Positions 1-8,191 are shown, numbered from the stretch's first letter. The stretch: DNA of 17,369 bases from CAZBGL01 sp964491375 (GCA_964491375.1 CAZBGL010000071.1:1-17369); one strand, 5' to 3'. Made by a program: numbers and translations. Notes: generated by a model not told the origin, from the letters alone.

Positions 1-1287
1 TACGAGCCCGGGGACGTGATCGGCCGTTCGGGCCTGGAGTGGGCGTGGGAGGGGGCGCTCCGGGGGCTGCCGGGCGGGCGCCAGGTGGAGGTGGACGTGC
101 GGGGCCGCAAGCTGCGCACCCTGGCGGAGCGCAGGTGCCAGCCGGGGCGGAACCTGGTGCTCAGCCTGGATCGGAGGCTTCAGGAGGCGGCCCGGGACGC
201 CCTGGGGAGCCAGGTGGGGGCGGCCGTTGTACTGGACGTACTCACCGGCGACGTGTTGGCCATGGTGTCCTCGCCCGGGTTCGACCCGAACGATCTGGCC
301 CGGGGCATGGAACCCGGGCGGTGGAAGGAACTCGTATCGGACCCCCGCCATCCCCTGCAGAACCGGGCCGTCCGCGGGCAGTATCCGCCCGGGAGCACGT
401 TCAAGGTGGCCATGGCCCTGGCGGGCCTGGCGGAGGGCGTCATCACCCCGCGCACCCGGGTGTTCTGCTCGGGGGAATACGTGTTCGCGGGCCGGGGCTA
501 CCGGTGCTGGAAGAAGCAGGGCCACGGCTGGGTGGATCTGGAACGGGCCCTGGTGGAGTCCTGCGACGTGTATTTCTACCAGCTCGGATTGGAACTGGGC
601 GTGGACACGGTGGCCCGGTGGGTCCGGGAGCTGGGCCTCGGGCAGCCCACCGGGATCGACCTGCCCAACGAGCGCGGTGGGCTCATCCCGACCAAGGCAT
701 GGAAGCGCCGGGCGAAAGGGGAGCCCTGGTACACCGGGGAGACCCTCTCGGTGTCCATCGGACAGGGGTACACCCTCGTGACACCCTTGCAGTTGGCGGC
801 CATGGTGGCCGCGGTGGCCCACCCGCAGGGCGCCCGGATCCGGCCCCGGCTGGTGGTGCGGGTGGAGGATCCTTCGGGGCGGCCCCTCCGGGAGGTGCCG
901 GTTCAGGAGACCGGGCGACTCCCGTTCCGGAGGCTCCATCTGGACGTGGTTCGCCGAGCGCTCCGGCGTGCCGTGGCCGACGTGCACGGCACGGGCCGGC
1001 GCGCCGAGGTGGAGGGGTTTCCCGTGGCCGGGAAGACCGGCACGGCCCAAGTCGTGAAGCTCCCTTCCGAGCGGGACCTCAAGCCCGAGGAAGTCCCGTG
1101 GGAGCACCGGGATCACGCCCTTTTTGTGGGCTATGCGCCGGCGGACGCCCCGCGGATCGCTTTTGCCGTGGTGGTGGAACACGGGGGGCACGGCGGGAGC
1201 GCCGCCGCCCCGGTGGCCCGGAGGATCGTGGAGGCCTACCGGGACCTCCTTCGGGACGAGGTGGCCGCGGCCGGAGCCCGACCGTGA
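1..1287 (+). CDS. mrdA: Penicillin-binding protein 2 (class B PBP), 5' end cut off by the window
   Basis: This is the C-terminal 428 residues of a class B penicillin-binding protein, the transpeptidase that crosslinks peptidoglycan on the outer face of the inner membrane during lateral wall growth. The reading frame is open from the first base, so the N-terminal membrane anchor and part of the dimerisation domain lie upstream. The fragment opens with the conserved PGDVIGRSGLE segment. The transpeptidase motifs are complete: SxxK as STFK (Ser132, counting from the first base), SxD as SCD (187-189), and KTG (345-347) in VAGKTGTAQ. SxD rather than SxN is usual for PBP2. The stop overlaps the start of rodA by one base (TGATG), which implies translational coupling and supports PBP2 (elongasome) over the division enzyme FtsI. 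Family assignment is secure; the symbol rests on the rodA neighbour. Confidence 0.95.
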   Translation, partial: YEPGDVIGRSGLEWAWEGALRGLPGGRQVEVDVRGRKLRTLAERRCQPGRNLVLSLDRRLQEAARDALGSQVGAAVVLDVLTGDVLAMVSSPGFDPNDLARGMEPGRWKELVSDPRHPLQNRAVRGQYPPGSTFKVAMALAGLAEGVITPRTRVFCSGEYVFAGRGYRCWKKQGHGWVDLERALVESCDVYFYQLGLELGVDTVARWVRELGLGQPTGIDLPNERGGLIPTKAWKRRAKGEPWYTGETLSVSIGQGYTLVTPLQLAAMVAAVAHPQGARIRPRLVVRVEDPSGRPLREVPVQETGRLPFRRLHLDVVRRALRRAVADVHGTGRRAEVEGFPVAGKTGTAQVVKLPSERDLKPEEVPWEHRDHALFVGYAPADAPRIAFAVVVEHGGHGGSAAAPVARRIVEAYRDLLRDEVAAAGARP

Positions 1288-2384
1288 TGCGCCGGCGGTG
1301 GTGGGTCCATCTGGACTACGGCCTTCTGTTCCTCTTGGCGCTTCTCTGCGCGGCCGGGCTCACCGTGCTGTGGAGCGCGAGCCACGGTCCTGGAGGTCAC
1401 GTGGCCGGGTATGCGGCCCGCCAGGTGCGGTGGATGGGGGTGGGCGTGGGCGTGATGGCCCTGTCCCTGGGGCTGGACTACCGGCATCTGGAGGCCCGAG
1501 CCTGGTGGGTCTACGCGGCGGTCCTGCTGCTCCTCGGGGCGGTGTTGGCGGGCGGACACACGAGCATGGGGGCGCAGAGGTGGCTGGCCGTGGGCCCCTT
1601 CCGGTTCCAGCCCTCCGAGCCGGCCAAGATCGCCACGGCTATCGTGACCGCGCGGATCCTGGCCCGGAACCGCACGCCACCCCCCTATGGGTTCCGGGCC
1701 CTCCTGTTCCCCCTGTGCGCGGCCCTCGTGCCGGCCGCCCTGGTTCTGGTCCAGCCCGATCTGGGTACGGCTGTCCTCATCCTGGCCGTGGCGGGGTTCC
1801 AGGTGCTGTTCCAGGGGGTGCGGCGCCGGGTGGTGGTGGGGTGCACGGGTGCCGTTCTTGCCGGCATCCCGCTGGGCTGGTCGTTCCTGAAGGACTACCA
1901 GCGGCAGCGCATCCTCACTTTTTTGGACCCGGAAAGGGACCCCCTGGGGGCGGGATACCACATCATCCAGTCCAAGATCGCGGTGGGTTCGGGCCAGTTC
2001 CTGGGCAAGGGCTTTCTCAAGGGGACCCAGGCCCACCTGCAGTTCCTGCCCGAGCGGCACACGGACTTCGTGTTCTCGGTGCTGGCCGAAGAATGGGGGT
2101 TTGTGGGTGCGGCGGGCGTCCTGCTCCTGTACGCCCTGCTCGTGCTGTGGGGGCTGGACATCGCGGCCAAGGCCCGGGACGAGTTCGGTCGGCTGCTCGC
2201 CGTGGGGCTCACCAGCATCCTGTTCCTCCATGTGGTGATCAACGTGGGCATGGTGCTGGGACTCCTGCCCGTGGTAGGGGTGCCCCTGCCGTTGTTCTCC
2301 TACGGCGGGTCCTCGGTGGTCAGCACGTTCCTCATCGCGGGCCTCCTTCTGAACGTGCGCATGCGCCGGTTCAGGAGGCTTTAG
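1287..2384 (+). CDS. rodA: RodA, SEDS-family peptidoglycan glycosyltransferase
   Basis: This 365-residue polytopic membrane protein has roughly nine to ten hydrophobic segments and belongs to the RodA/FtsW/SpoVE (SEDS) family. In that family it polymerises lipid II into glycan strands together with its partner class B PBP. Family hallmarks are present: GAQRWL (Trp99), QPSEPAK (108-114), QPDLGTA, and the extracellular FLPERHTDFVFSVLAEEWGF block. In that block Asp260 matches the aspartate shown to be essential in SEDS enzymes. A late LPLFSYGGSS motif is also present. The ATG at 1287 was chosen because it overlaps the mrdA stop by one base and places a short basic N-terminus (MRRRWW) before the first membrane segment; the long reading frame upstream is only a shadow of mrdA. 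RodA rather than FtsW is inferred from the PBP2 neighbour. Confidence 0.95.
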   Translation: MRRRWWVHLDYGLLFLLALLCAAGLTVLWSASHGPGGHVAGYAARQVRWMGVGVGVMALSLGLDYRHLEARAWWVYAAVLLLLGAVLAGGHTSMGAQRWLAVGPFRFQPSEPAKIATAIVTARILARNRTPPPYGFRALLFPLCAALVPAALVLVQPDLGTAVLILAVAGFQVLFQGVRRRVVVGCTGAVLAGIPLGWSFLKDYQRQRILTFLDPERDPLGAGYHIIQSKIAVGSGQFLGKGFLKGTQAHLQFLPERHTDFVFSVLAEEWGFVGAAGVLLLYALLVLWGLDIAAKARDEFGRLLAVGLTSILFLHVVINVGMVLGLLPVVGVPLPLFSYGGSSVVSTFLIAGLLLNVRMRRFRRL

Positions 2385-2403
2385 TCGCGGCGGCGAGGGG
2401 TCG

Positions 2404-3021
2404 ATGAGAACGTCGATGATCGCACGGGAAACGGATACGTTCGTGGCCCTGGGCCAGGCGGTGGCCCTCGCCCGGGCGGAAGGGGCGGTGGCTCCGGAAG
2501 AAGCCGTGCGCCTGTCCTCCGCCCTGGTGGGGGGCATCCTGACCGGGTGCATGAACCTAGAAACCTATGCGCGGGTGCACGACGCCCTGGCCCGATTGCT
2601 GGACCAGGCCTTCCGGAAACCCGTTCCGCCTGCCCCGCGGCCTCCGGCACCGGCGACGGAGGGCGCCGAGGAGAGCCTGAACGTGTACCTGGACGTGGTG
2701 GGCGAGGCCTGGGACCGGGTGGACTGGGACGAGCAGATGTGCCGGCGGGTCCAGGGGTTCGTGACGTCCGTGTTCGAGGTGGCGGAAGGCCGTTTCGGGG
2801 GAGAGGCCTGGTTCCAGGCTCCGCTGCGGGTTTCCCTGGACGAGGTGCAGGCCCTCGCCCGGGCGGCCGGGCTCCTGGTGGTGTCGTTCCGGCCTCCAAG
2901 GGACGGAGCGGTACGGCAAGGGGCACTCACCGCGGCCGAGAACCTTAGCCCCTCGGCCCCCGCCGTGGTCCTCGGGTGGGGCGAACGGCGCACCGCCTTG
3001 GTGGCAGGGGCCGGCCCGTGA
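2404..3021 (+). CDS. Unrecognised 205-residue protein downstream of rodA
   Basis: I do not recognise this protein. Residues 1-70 look helical and hydrophilic. A proline/alanine-rich linker follows (about 71-90, KPVPPAPRPPAPATEGAEE). The C-terminal part, about 92-205, begins with an acidic, tryptophan-containing stretch (ESLNVYLDVVGEAWDRVDWDE). There is no signal peptide or obvious membrane segment, so it is probably cytoplasmic. It starts 19 bp after rodA on the same strand, and the next feature is a hairpin terminator, so it is probably the last gene of the mrdA-rodA transcript. GAGGGG lies only 3 nt before the ATG at 2404; a second in-frame ATG at 2416 is 15 nt away, so the exact start is uncertain. 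A role in cell-wall growth is suggested only by position. Normal codon use and packing support a real gene. Confidence 0.75.
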   Translation: MRTSMIARETDTFVALGQAVALARAEGAVAPEEAVRLSSALVGGILTGCMNLETYARVHDALARLLDQAFRKPVPPAPRPPAPATEGAEESLNVYLDVVGEAWDRVDWDEQMCRRVQGFVTSVFEVAEGRFGGEAWFQAPLRVSLDEVQALARAAGLLVVSFRPPRDGAVRQGALTAAENLSPSAPAVVLGWGERRTALVAGAGP

Positions 3022-3030
3022 GCCGGAAAG

Positions 3031-3054
3031 AGGGGCGCGAGAAGTCGCGCCCCT
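3031..3054. terminator. Hairpin between convergent operons, probably bidirectional
   Basis: A perfect 10-bp stem, AGGGGCGCGA / TCGCGCCCCT, closes on a GAAG tetraloop. It starts 9 bp after the stop of the 205-residue gene and lies 28 bp beyond the stop of the convergent glutamate synthase gene. Read on the minus strand the stem is followed by CTTT, a weak U tract; read on the plus strand there is no U run, so termination may be less efficient that way. Confidence 0.7.
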
Positions 3055-3082
3055 GAGGGGTCCGAGGCGGGTACACCCTTTT

Positions 3083-5413
3083 TCAGAACTCGTACAGGGT
3101 CCAGACGCCGCAGGGACACACCCCTGCGCAGAACCCGCACCCGATGCATTTCTCGTCGTCCACCACGTACTCGTAGCCGCCGTCGGGCAGATCCCGCCGG
3201 GAGATGGCCCCCCAGTAGCACGTGGCCTCGCACAGGTGGCAGTCGCGGCAGCTGGCGCACGAGATGCACTTGTCGCCCTCGGCGCGGCAGGTGCGCGACA
3301 GGTCGTCCTGGCGGGCGCGCTCGAACCACTGGAAGCTGATCCGTTCGTAGGGGACGATCTCCTTGCGGTCGTCCTCCCACTCGGTCTTGGTGATCAGGGC
3401 GTGTATGTACCGGGCGGCCCGCAGGCCCGCGCCGATGGCGTCGGTGATCAGGCCCGGCCGGGTCACGTCGCCCACGGCGAACACCTTGGGGTCGGTGGTG
3501 CGGCCCACCGGGTCCACCCGCACGAACCCCCGTTCCCGGTCGATCGTCTCGGGCAAGTAGTCCAGCTCGGGCACCTCGCCGATGGAGATGAACACCACGT
3601 CGGCCGGAAGCGACGTGCCGTCCTTGAAGTAGATCCGCCGGGCCTCCGGGTCGTACCGCTCGGTGAACTTGGGGTACAGGATCTTGGCGCCCCGGGCCTT
3701 GGCCATCTTCTGTTCCTTGCCGAACGAGGCCGGTTTCTGGATGTCGATGGCCGTGACGCTGCGGGCGCCGCAGTTGAACGCCTCGATGCAGATGTCCATG
3801 CCCACGTTCCCGGCGCCGATGACCACCACGTCCTTGCCCGTGAGGTCCCGCGGGTTGCGGGCGTTGATCTCCTTGAGGAACACGATCCCCGGGACCACGT
3901 GCTCATAGCCCGGGAACGGGATGGTCCGGGGCGAGTGGCAGCCCGTGGCCAGGAGAACGATGTCGTGTTCGGCATGGATCTTTCTGTACCGCTCGGCGTC
4001 CACCTCCACGCCCGTGTGGATGTCGATCCCGAGGGAGCGGAACCGCTCGATCTCGCGGGCCAGGATCTCCCGGGGCAGCCGGTCCCGGGGGATGCACTGG
4101 TAGATCTTGCCCCCCAGCTCGGGCTCGCGCTCGAACAGGCTCACCCGGTAGCCCCTCAGCCGGAGCTGCCACGCCGCGCTCATGCCCGCGGGCCCGCCCC
4201 CGATCACCGCGATCCGCTCGGGCCGGGGCTTGTCGGGCTCGGGGGCTGGCCGGTCCAGGCTCATCCGGCCCAGCAGCGACACGTCCACCGGGTCGCCCAT
4301 GTAGTACTGCCGGCTGCAGTGGTCCATGCACAGGTTGGGGCACACGTACCCGCACACCGTGCCCGGAAACGGCGAGTACCGAAGAACCAGATCCAGGGCT
4401 TCCTCCTGCCGTCCCTCGCGCAGCAGCCGGGTGCGCTCGTGGGTGGGGATGCCCGTGGGGCACATGCCGGCACAGGGCGGGGCGTACCGGTCGTTCTCCC
4501 ACACGGGCCGCTGGCGCCGAAGTTCGCCCGTGACCACGTAGGGGATGATCTCCCGGTCGTCCGTGATGTAGTCCGCGAAGATGCCGCCCTCGCCCACGCC
4601 CTTGAACCACACGTTCTTGCGGAACTCCACCATGGAGCGGCGCTTGGACCGGGCCCGCGCCTCGCGCTCGTCCGGCGTGTAGGCCACGATCTTCCGCCAC
4701 TCCTCCGGGCTCCGGGTGAGGGCGTCGTAGAACTCCGTGCGGTGGATCGCCTTGAGGAAGGGGCGCATGTGCTTCTTGAGCCACGCCCAGTCCGCGTCGG
4801 TGAGCTCGGCGATGCGCACGTCGTCCTCGCTCACCCCCTCGGTGGGCCCCCGGAAGTAGATCGTGCCCCCCACCATGCCCACGCACGGCCGGTACCCGAG
4901 CACGTTGTCCGGATTCCGGGGATTCACCCCGCACACCACGGCGATGCCGCCGGCCTTGAACTCGGCGAACGAGTCCCCCACGTCCCGGAAGTACCACGAC
5001 TGGATGGGATCGAACCGGGGGTTGTACTTCGTCAGGGTGTCGCAGCGGGCGCCTCCCCCGCCCTGCACGTACAGCACGCCCTGGGCGCCGGCGTTGTGGG
5101 CGCCGTTGGCCACGTCGCCGAGGACCGTGATCCTGGCGCCGCAGTTGATCCAGCCCACGTCGTCGGAGCAGGAGCCCTCCACCACGATCTCGGTCCCGAA
5201 CATGCCCATGGCCCCCAGCCGTTGGCCCGGGGCCCCCACCACCCGGATCTTCACGGTGTCGCCCGTGGGCCAGATGCGGCCGCCGATGCCGTGCTGGCCG
5301 TCCGCCACCACCTTGAGCCGTCGCTTGCCGCTGCGCACGGCCTGCTGGATCTTCTCGTTCAGTTCCTTTGACGACACGCGCCTGCCGCGCACCCTGCCCT
5401 TGATCTCCACCAT
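3083..5413 (-). CDS. Glutamate synthase GXGXG domain fused to a GltD-like FAD/NAD(P) reductase and a C-terminal ferredoxin domain
   Basis: This 776-residue protein joins three parts. Residues 1 to about 240 form the glycine-rich GXGXG beta-helix that ends classical GltB. About 300-690 is a GltD-like oxidoreductase: N-terminal cluster cysteines (C314, C318, C354, C358, C362, C366), an FAD site IGGGPAG (404-410), an NAD(P) site IGAGNVG (532-538) and the second FAD motif FAVGDV (645-650). The C-terminus is a two-cluster ferredoxin domain (C722/C725/C728/C732 and C756/C759/C762/C766). The expected role is to carry electrons from NAD(P)H or ferredoxin to the FMN subunit. The ATG at 5413 was chosen because GAGGTG sits 6 nt upstream and the GXGXG homology starts at once; the frame is open to 5545, but that overlaps the upstream gene. 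It follows the FMN subunit gene by 25 bp. It could be annotated gltD or as a split gltB3-gltD, so I leave the symbol empty. Confidence 0.9.
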   Translation of the reverse strand: MVEIKGRVRGRRVSSKELNEKIQQAVRSGKRRLKVVADGQHGIGGRIWPTGDTVKIRVVGAPGQRLGAMGMFGTEIVVEGSCSDDVGWINCGARITVLGDVANGAHNAGAQGVLYVQGGGGARCDTLTKYNPRFDPIQSWYFRDVGDSFAEFKAGGIAVVCGVNPRNPDNVLGYRPCVGMVGGTIYFRGPTEGVSEDDVRIAELTDADWAWLKKHMRPFLKAIHRTEFYDALTRSPEEWRKIVAYTPDEREARARSKRRSMVEFRKNVWFKGVGEGGIFADYITDDREIIPYVVTGELRRQRPVWENDRYAPPCAGMCPTGIPTHERTRLLREGRQEEALDLVLRYSPFPGTVCGYVCPNLCMDHCSRQYYMGDPVDVSLLGRMSLDRPAPEPDKPRPERIAVIGGGPAGMSAAWQLRLRGYRVSLFEREPELGGKIYQCIPRDRLPREILAREIERFRSLGIDIHTGVEVDAERYRKIHAEHDIVLLATGCHSPRTIPFPGYEHVVPGIVFLKEINARNPRDLTGKDVVVIGAGNVGMDICIEAFNCGARSVTAIDIQKPASFGKEQKMAKARGAKILYPKFTERYDPEARRIYFKDGTSLPADVVFISIGEVPELDYLPETIDRERGFVRVDPVGRTTDPKVFAVGDVTRPGLITDAIGAGLRAARYIHALITKTEWEDDRKEIVPYERISFQWFERARQDDLSRTCRAEGDKCISCASCRDCHLCEATCYWGAISRRDLPDGGYEYVVDDEKCIGCGFCAGVCPCGVWTLYEF

Positions 5414-5438
5414 GGAAGGCACCTCGTGTTCCTCCCCC

Positions 5439-7094
5439 TCAGCACGCGTAGCTGATCTGGAGCCGCTCGGCCATGGCCTTGTCGTCCACGCTGAGTCCGT
5501 CGGACATGCCGATGGGCAGCTCGGTGGACCGGCCCATGGGGGCAAAGATCTTCTTCAATTCCTTGTCCGCCGCCACGAAGATGTCCACCACCCGCTCGGC
5601 CACCTTGTCGGGGTCGAGGCGGCGGTACAGCTTGGGATCCTGGGTGGTGATGCCCCGGGGGCACTTGCCGGTGTTGCAGATGTTGCACCGGTTTCGCTCG
5701 TCGCCCACGCACCCGCCCGCGGCCTGCATGATGTACTTGCCCGTGTCCGCGCCCGAGGCCCCCAGCATGATCAGGGCCGCCGCGTTGGCCGCCAGGTTTC
5801 CGTGCTTGCCCACCCCGCCCGCCGCGAACAGGGGCAGCTCGTTCTGTTTGCCGATCTTCACCAGGTTCAGGTAGCACTCCCGCAGGTTCGACGCGATGGG
5901 GTGCCCCATCTTGTCCAGGCTCACGTTGTAGGCCGCACCGGTCCCGCCGTCCTCGCCGTCGATGGTGAGCGCCGCGGCGAACGGGTTCCGCGCCAGGTTG
6001 TTGAGCACGGCCAGCGCGGTCCGGGTGCCCGAGATCTTGGGGTACACCGGCACCCGGAACTCGAACAGCATGTACATGGAGGTGATCATCTTGGCCACGG
6101 CCTCCTCGATGGAGTACTTGGTCTGGTGCGTGGGGGGCGAGGCCAGGTCCACGTACTCGGGAACCCCGCGGATGCGCGCGATGTGCTTGAGGACCTTCGA
6201 GGCCATGAGGAGCCCCCCGTCGCCGGGCTTGGCCCCCTGGCCGTACTTGATCTCGATGGCGCAGGGGTCGCACTGCATCTCGGGCACGGCGTGGATGATC
6301 TCGTCCCAGCCGAAGTAGCCCGAGGCGATCTGCAGGATGAAGTACTTGAGGAACGGGCTCTTGAGCAGCCGAGGCGGCATCCCGCCCTCGCCCGTGCACA
6401 TGACCACCGGGATCTTCTCCACCTCGTTGAGGTAGGCGACCCCCATGGCCAAGCCCTCCCACATGTGGGGCGAGAGCGCCCCCACGGACATGCCGCCGAT
6501 CCGGATCGGGAAGATCTCGCGCACCGGCGGGATGAACGGGGTGCCGTCGGCCACCAGGCTGTCGCCCTCGATGCGCACCGGAAGCTTCTCGGGCGGGAGG
6601 TTCCGGCCCAGGAGCGTGCGCACCCGGAACTCGTGCCGGCCCGCGTCCAGGGCCGGGTCGGTGAGCATGGAGATCCGGGTGAACTTGAGCCGGTCGAGCG
6701 TGGACGTGCCCGGGTCGTTGCGCCGGCCCCCCCGCTTGTACGGGTCGCCGCCCTGGTTGATGTGCCAGGCGAACTTGTTGGCCGGGTTGAACTCGGGCCG
6801 GATGGCGTCGTTGGGGCACACGAGCCGGCAGGTGGCGCACCCGATGCACCGGCGCCGGATGTCCGTGACCTGTCGGATCCCGGACACCACCTTGCGCACC
6901 GTGGTGGGCAGGGGCACCGGGCCGGTGGACTCCACCAGGCGCTTCTCGAACACGCCCGGCTCAATGGCCCGGGTGGGGCACACCGCGGTGCACCGGCCGC
7001 ACCGGGTGCACTGGTTCTCGTTCCAGTGGATGACGTACGGCAGGTCGTTCAGGCTAAGCTGATGGTTGTGGTCGAGCCGTCCAATTGATTCCAT
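5439..7094 (-). CDS. gltB: Archaeal-type glutamate synthase, FMN-binding synthase subunit with N-terminal 2x[4Fe-4S] ferredoxin domain
   Basis: This 551-residue protein is the central synthase domain of glutamate synthase. It aminates 2-oxoglutarate with ammonia released by the glutaminase subunit, then reduces the imine to glutamate. The N-terminal ferredoxin domain has two four-cysteine sets, C29/C32/C35/C39-Pro and C83/C86/C89/C93-Pro. The FMN barrel follows from about 190: IGGMSVGALS, GEGGMPPRLL, KYGQGAKPGDGG, then TIDGEDGGTGAA. A cysteine cluster, C470-x2-C473-x4-C478 (RCNICNTGKCPRGI), sits where the [3Fe-4S] cluster of classical GltB binds. The ATG at 7094 lies inside the upstream glutaminase gene (46-bp overlap), but GAGGAG 8 nt before it supports the start, and the ferredoxin domain begins shortly after. 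It is a free-standing subunit, about a third the length of classical GltB. Confidence 0.93.
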   Translation of the reverse strand: MESIGRLDHNHQLSLNDLPYVIHWNENQCTRCGRCTAVCPTRAIEPGVFEKRLVESTGPVPLPTTVRKVVSGIRQVTDIRRRCIGCATCRLVCPNDAIRPEFNPANKFAWHINQGGDPYKRGGRRNDPGTSTLDRLKFTRISMLTDPALDAGRHEFRVRTLLGRNLPPEKLPVRIEGDSLVADGTPFIPPVREIFPIRIGGMSVGALSPHMWEGLAMGVAYLNEVEKIPVVMCTGEGGMPPRLLKSPFLKYFILQIASGYFGWDEIIHAVPEMQCDPCAIEIKYGQGAKPGDGGLLMASKVLKHIARIRGVPEYVDLASPPTHQTKYSIEEAVAKMITSMYMLFEFRVPVYPKISGTRTALAVLNNLARNPFAAALTIDGEDGGTGAAYNVSLDKMGHPIASNLRECYLNLVKIGKQNELPLFAAGGVGKHGNLAANAAALIMLGASGADTGKYIMQAAGGCVGDERNRCNICNTGKCPRGITTQDPKLYRRLDPDKVAERVVDIFVAADKELKKIFAPMGRSTELPIGMSDGLSVDDKAMAERLQISYAC

Positions 7095-8191
7095 ACCTCG
7101 ATCTCCTCGGCGCCGGGCCGCACCGTGACGAAGTCATACTTCATGGGGAACACGTCCTTTTCGGTGTCGCGGTCGGGAAGCACCGACGTGAGCCCGCACA
7201 CCTCGGACATGAGCCCCACCTTGCCCCTCACTCCCCCCACCACGCCGGGCCGGAGCTTCTTGGTGTCCTGGACCATGAACACCGTGCCGTCCCGATCGCA
7301 CCCGATCACGCAGTTGGGCCCGTCGATCGTGAGCATCCGCAGGCTCCGCTTCATGAGCCGGAGCACGTCCGCCTCGGGGCGCCCCTCGATCTCCTCGTCC
7401 TTGAGGGGCGTGATCACGTCCTTGTAATACTTGAGGGGATAGCCCAGCCGCACCCGCACGTAGTGGAGGATGTGGGCGAACACCTCGCTGTCCGAGTTGT
7501 ACCCGATGTAGCCGGGCTCGCCCCGGCTCGTCAGGAACTCCCGGATCGGCACGAACGCGGTGTTCTCGCCGTTGGTCATGGTGAACACCCCCTGGATGAA
7601 GAAGGGGTGGCACGCGTACAGGTTGATGGCGTAGTTCGTGTTCTGGCGCCCCTGGGCGAACACGATCTTGGCCGGGATGGGCTTCTTGTCGAGCCCGAAG
7701 AACTCCGCCACCTCCAGGGGGTCGCCGACCTCCTTCAGGGTGACCACGTCGGGCCAGAAGCTGAACACCGTGATGGAGCCGCCGTCGCGTTCGCCCATGC
7801 GCCGGATCTCGAGCCGGGTCTGGAGCAGGAACTCGGCCTTCTCCTCCCAGGTCTTGTCCCGCATGTGGTCCGGGTACTCGAACGCCTTGACGATGTAGCG
7901 GTCGTGGGGCTCGATCTCCATGCCGGGCTTCAGGCTGATCTCGGGCTCCCACATGTGCTTGGTGCGGAACCCCTTGGACACCATGAAGGCGTCCAGGTCG
8001 TAGAAGCCCTTCTCCGTGGTGATGGCCGACAGGATGGGGAACTCCTTGAGTTCCTCGAACTCACCCCCCAGGTCCCGGAGGATCAGCCCCAGGCCCGAGC
8101 CGTCGTGGCCCTCCTTCATGGTCTCGAGGGCCAGGATGTTCTCCATGGGCGAGATGTATTCCGACGAAATGATGGCGGCTAAGCGGCACAT
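7049..8191 (-). CDS. Glutamate synthase glutaminase subunit (class II glutamine amidotransferase)
   Basis: This 380-residue protein is a stand-alone class II (Ntn) glutamine amidotransferase domain of the kind split from glutamate synthase in archaea and some bacteria. It would hydrolyse glutamine and pass ammonia to the FMN subunit encoded next. Cys2, exposed after removal of the initiator Met (MCRLAAI), is the expected nucleophile. Later blocks fit the family: NTNYAINLYACHPFF, MTNGENTAF (about 211-219), GYNSDSEVFAHIL, and IDGPNCVIGCDRDGT near residue 300. The ATG at 8191 is preceded by GGAGAAGG at short spacing and is fixed by the need for Cys2. It is the first gene of the operon, 69 bp from the inferred transcription start, and its 3' end overlaps the next gene by 46 bp. 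It is shorter than, and separate from, the N-terminal domain of full-length GltB, with which it should not be confused. Confidence 0.9.
   Translation of the reverse strand: MCRLAAIISSEYISPMENILALETMKEGHDGSGLGLILRDLGGEFEELKEFPILSAITTEKGFYDLDAFMVSKGFRTKHMWEPEISLKPGMEIEPHDRYIVKAFEYPDHMRDKTWEEKAEFLLQTRLEIRRMGERDGGSITVFSFWPDVVTLKEVGDPLEVAEFFGLDKKPIPAKIVFAQGRQNTNYAINLYACHPFFIQGVFTMTNGENTAFVPIREFLTSRGEPGYIGYNSDSEVFAHILHYVRVRLGYPLKYYKDVITPLKDEEIEGRPEADVLRLMKRSLRMLTIDGPNCVIGCDRDGTVFMVQDTKKLRPGVVGGVRGKVGLMSEVCGLTSVLPDRDTEKDVFPMKYDFVTVRPGAEEIEVWNQLDGSTTTISLA
7103..7108 (-). promoter_or_regulatory. Ribosome binding site of the FMN subunit, inside the glutaminase gene
   Basis: GAGGAG lies 8 nt upstream of the ATG at 7094 and within the coding end of the glutaminase gene, where it encodes part of the EEIEV segment. 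It decides the start of the FMN subunit and explains the unusually long 46-bp gene overlap, which probably couples the expression of the two subunits. Confidence 0.75.

Noticed and set aside
3236..5371. Long plus-strand open frame of 711 codons opposite the GXGXG-GltD gene
   Set aside because: It is a shadow: the protein is full of repeated Gly, Ala, His, Pro and Val typical of antisense frames in GC-rich genes, and the opposite strand encodes a clear enzyme.
5414..5545. Upstream extension of the GXGXG-GltD gene to an ATG at 5545
   Set aside because: The extra 44 residues overlap the end of the FMN subunit gene, have no family match, and the ATG at 5413 has its own ribosome site.
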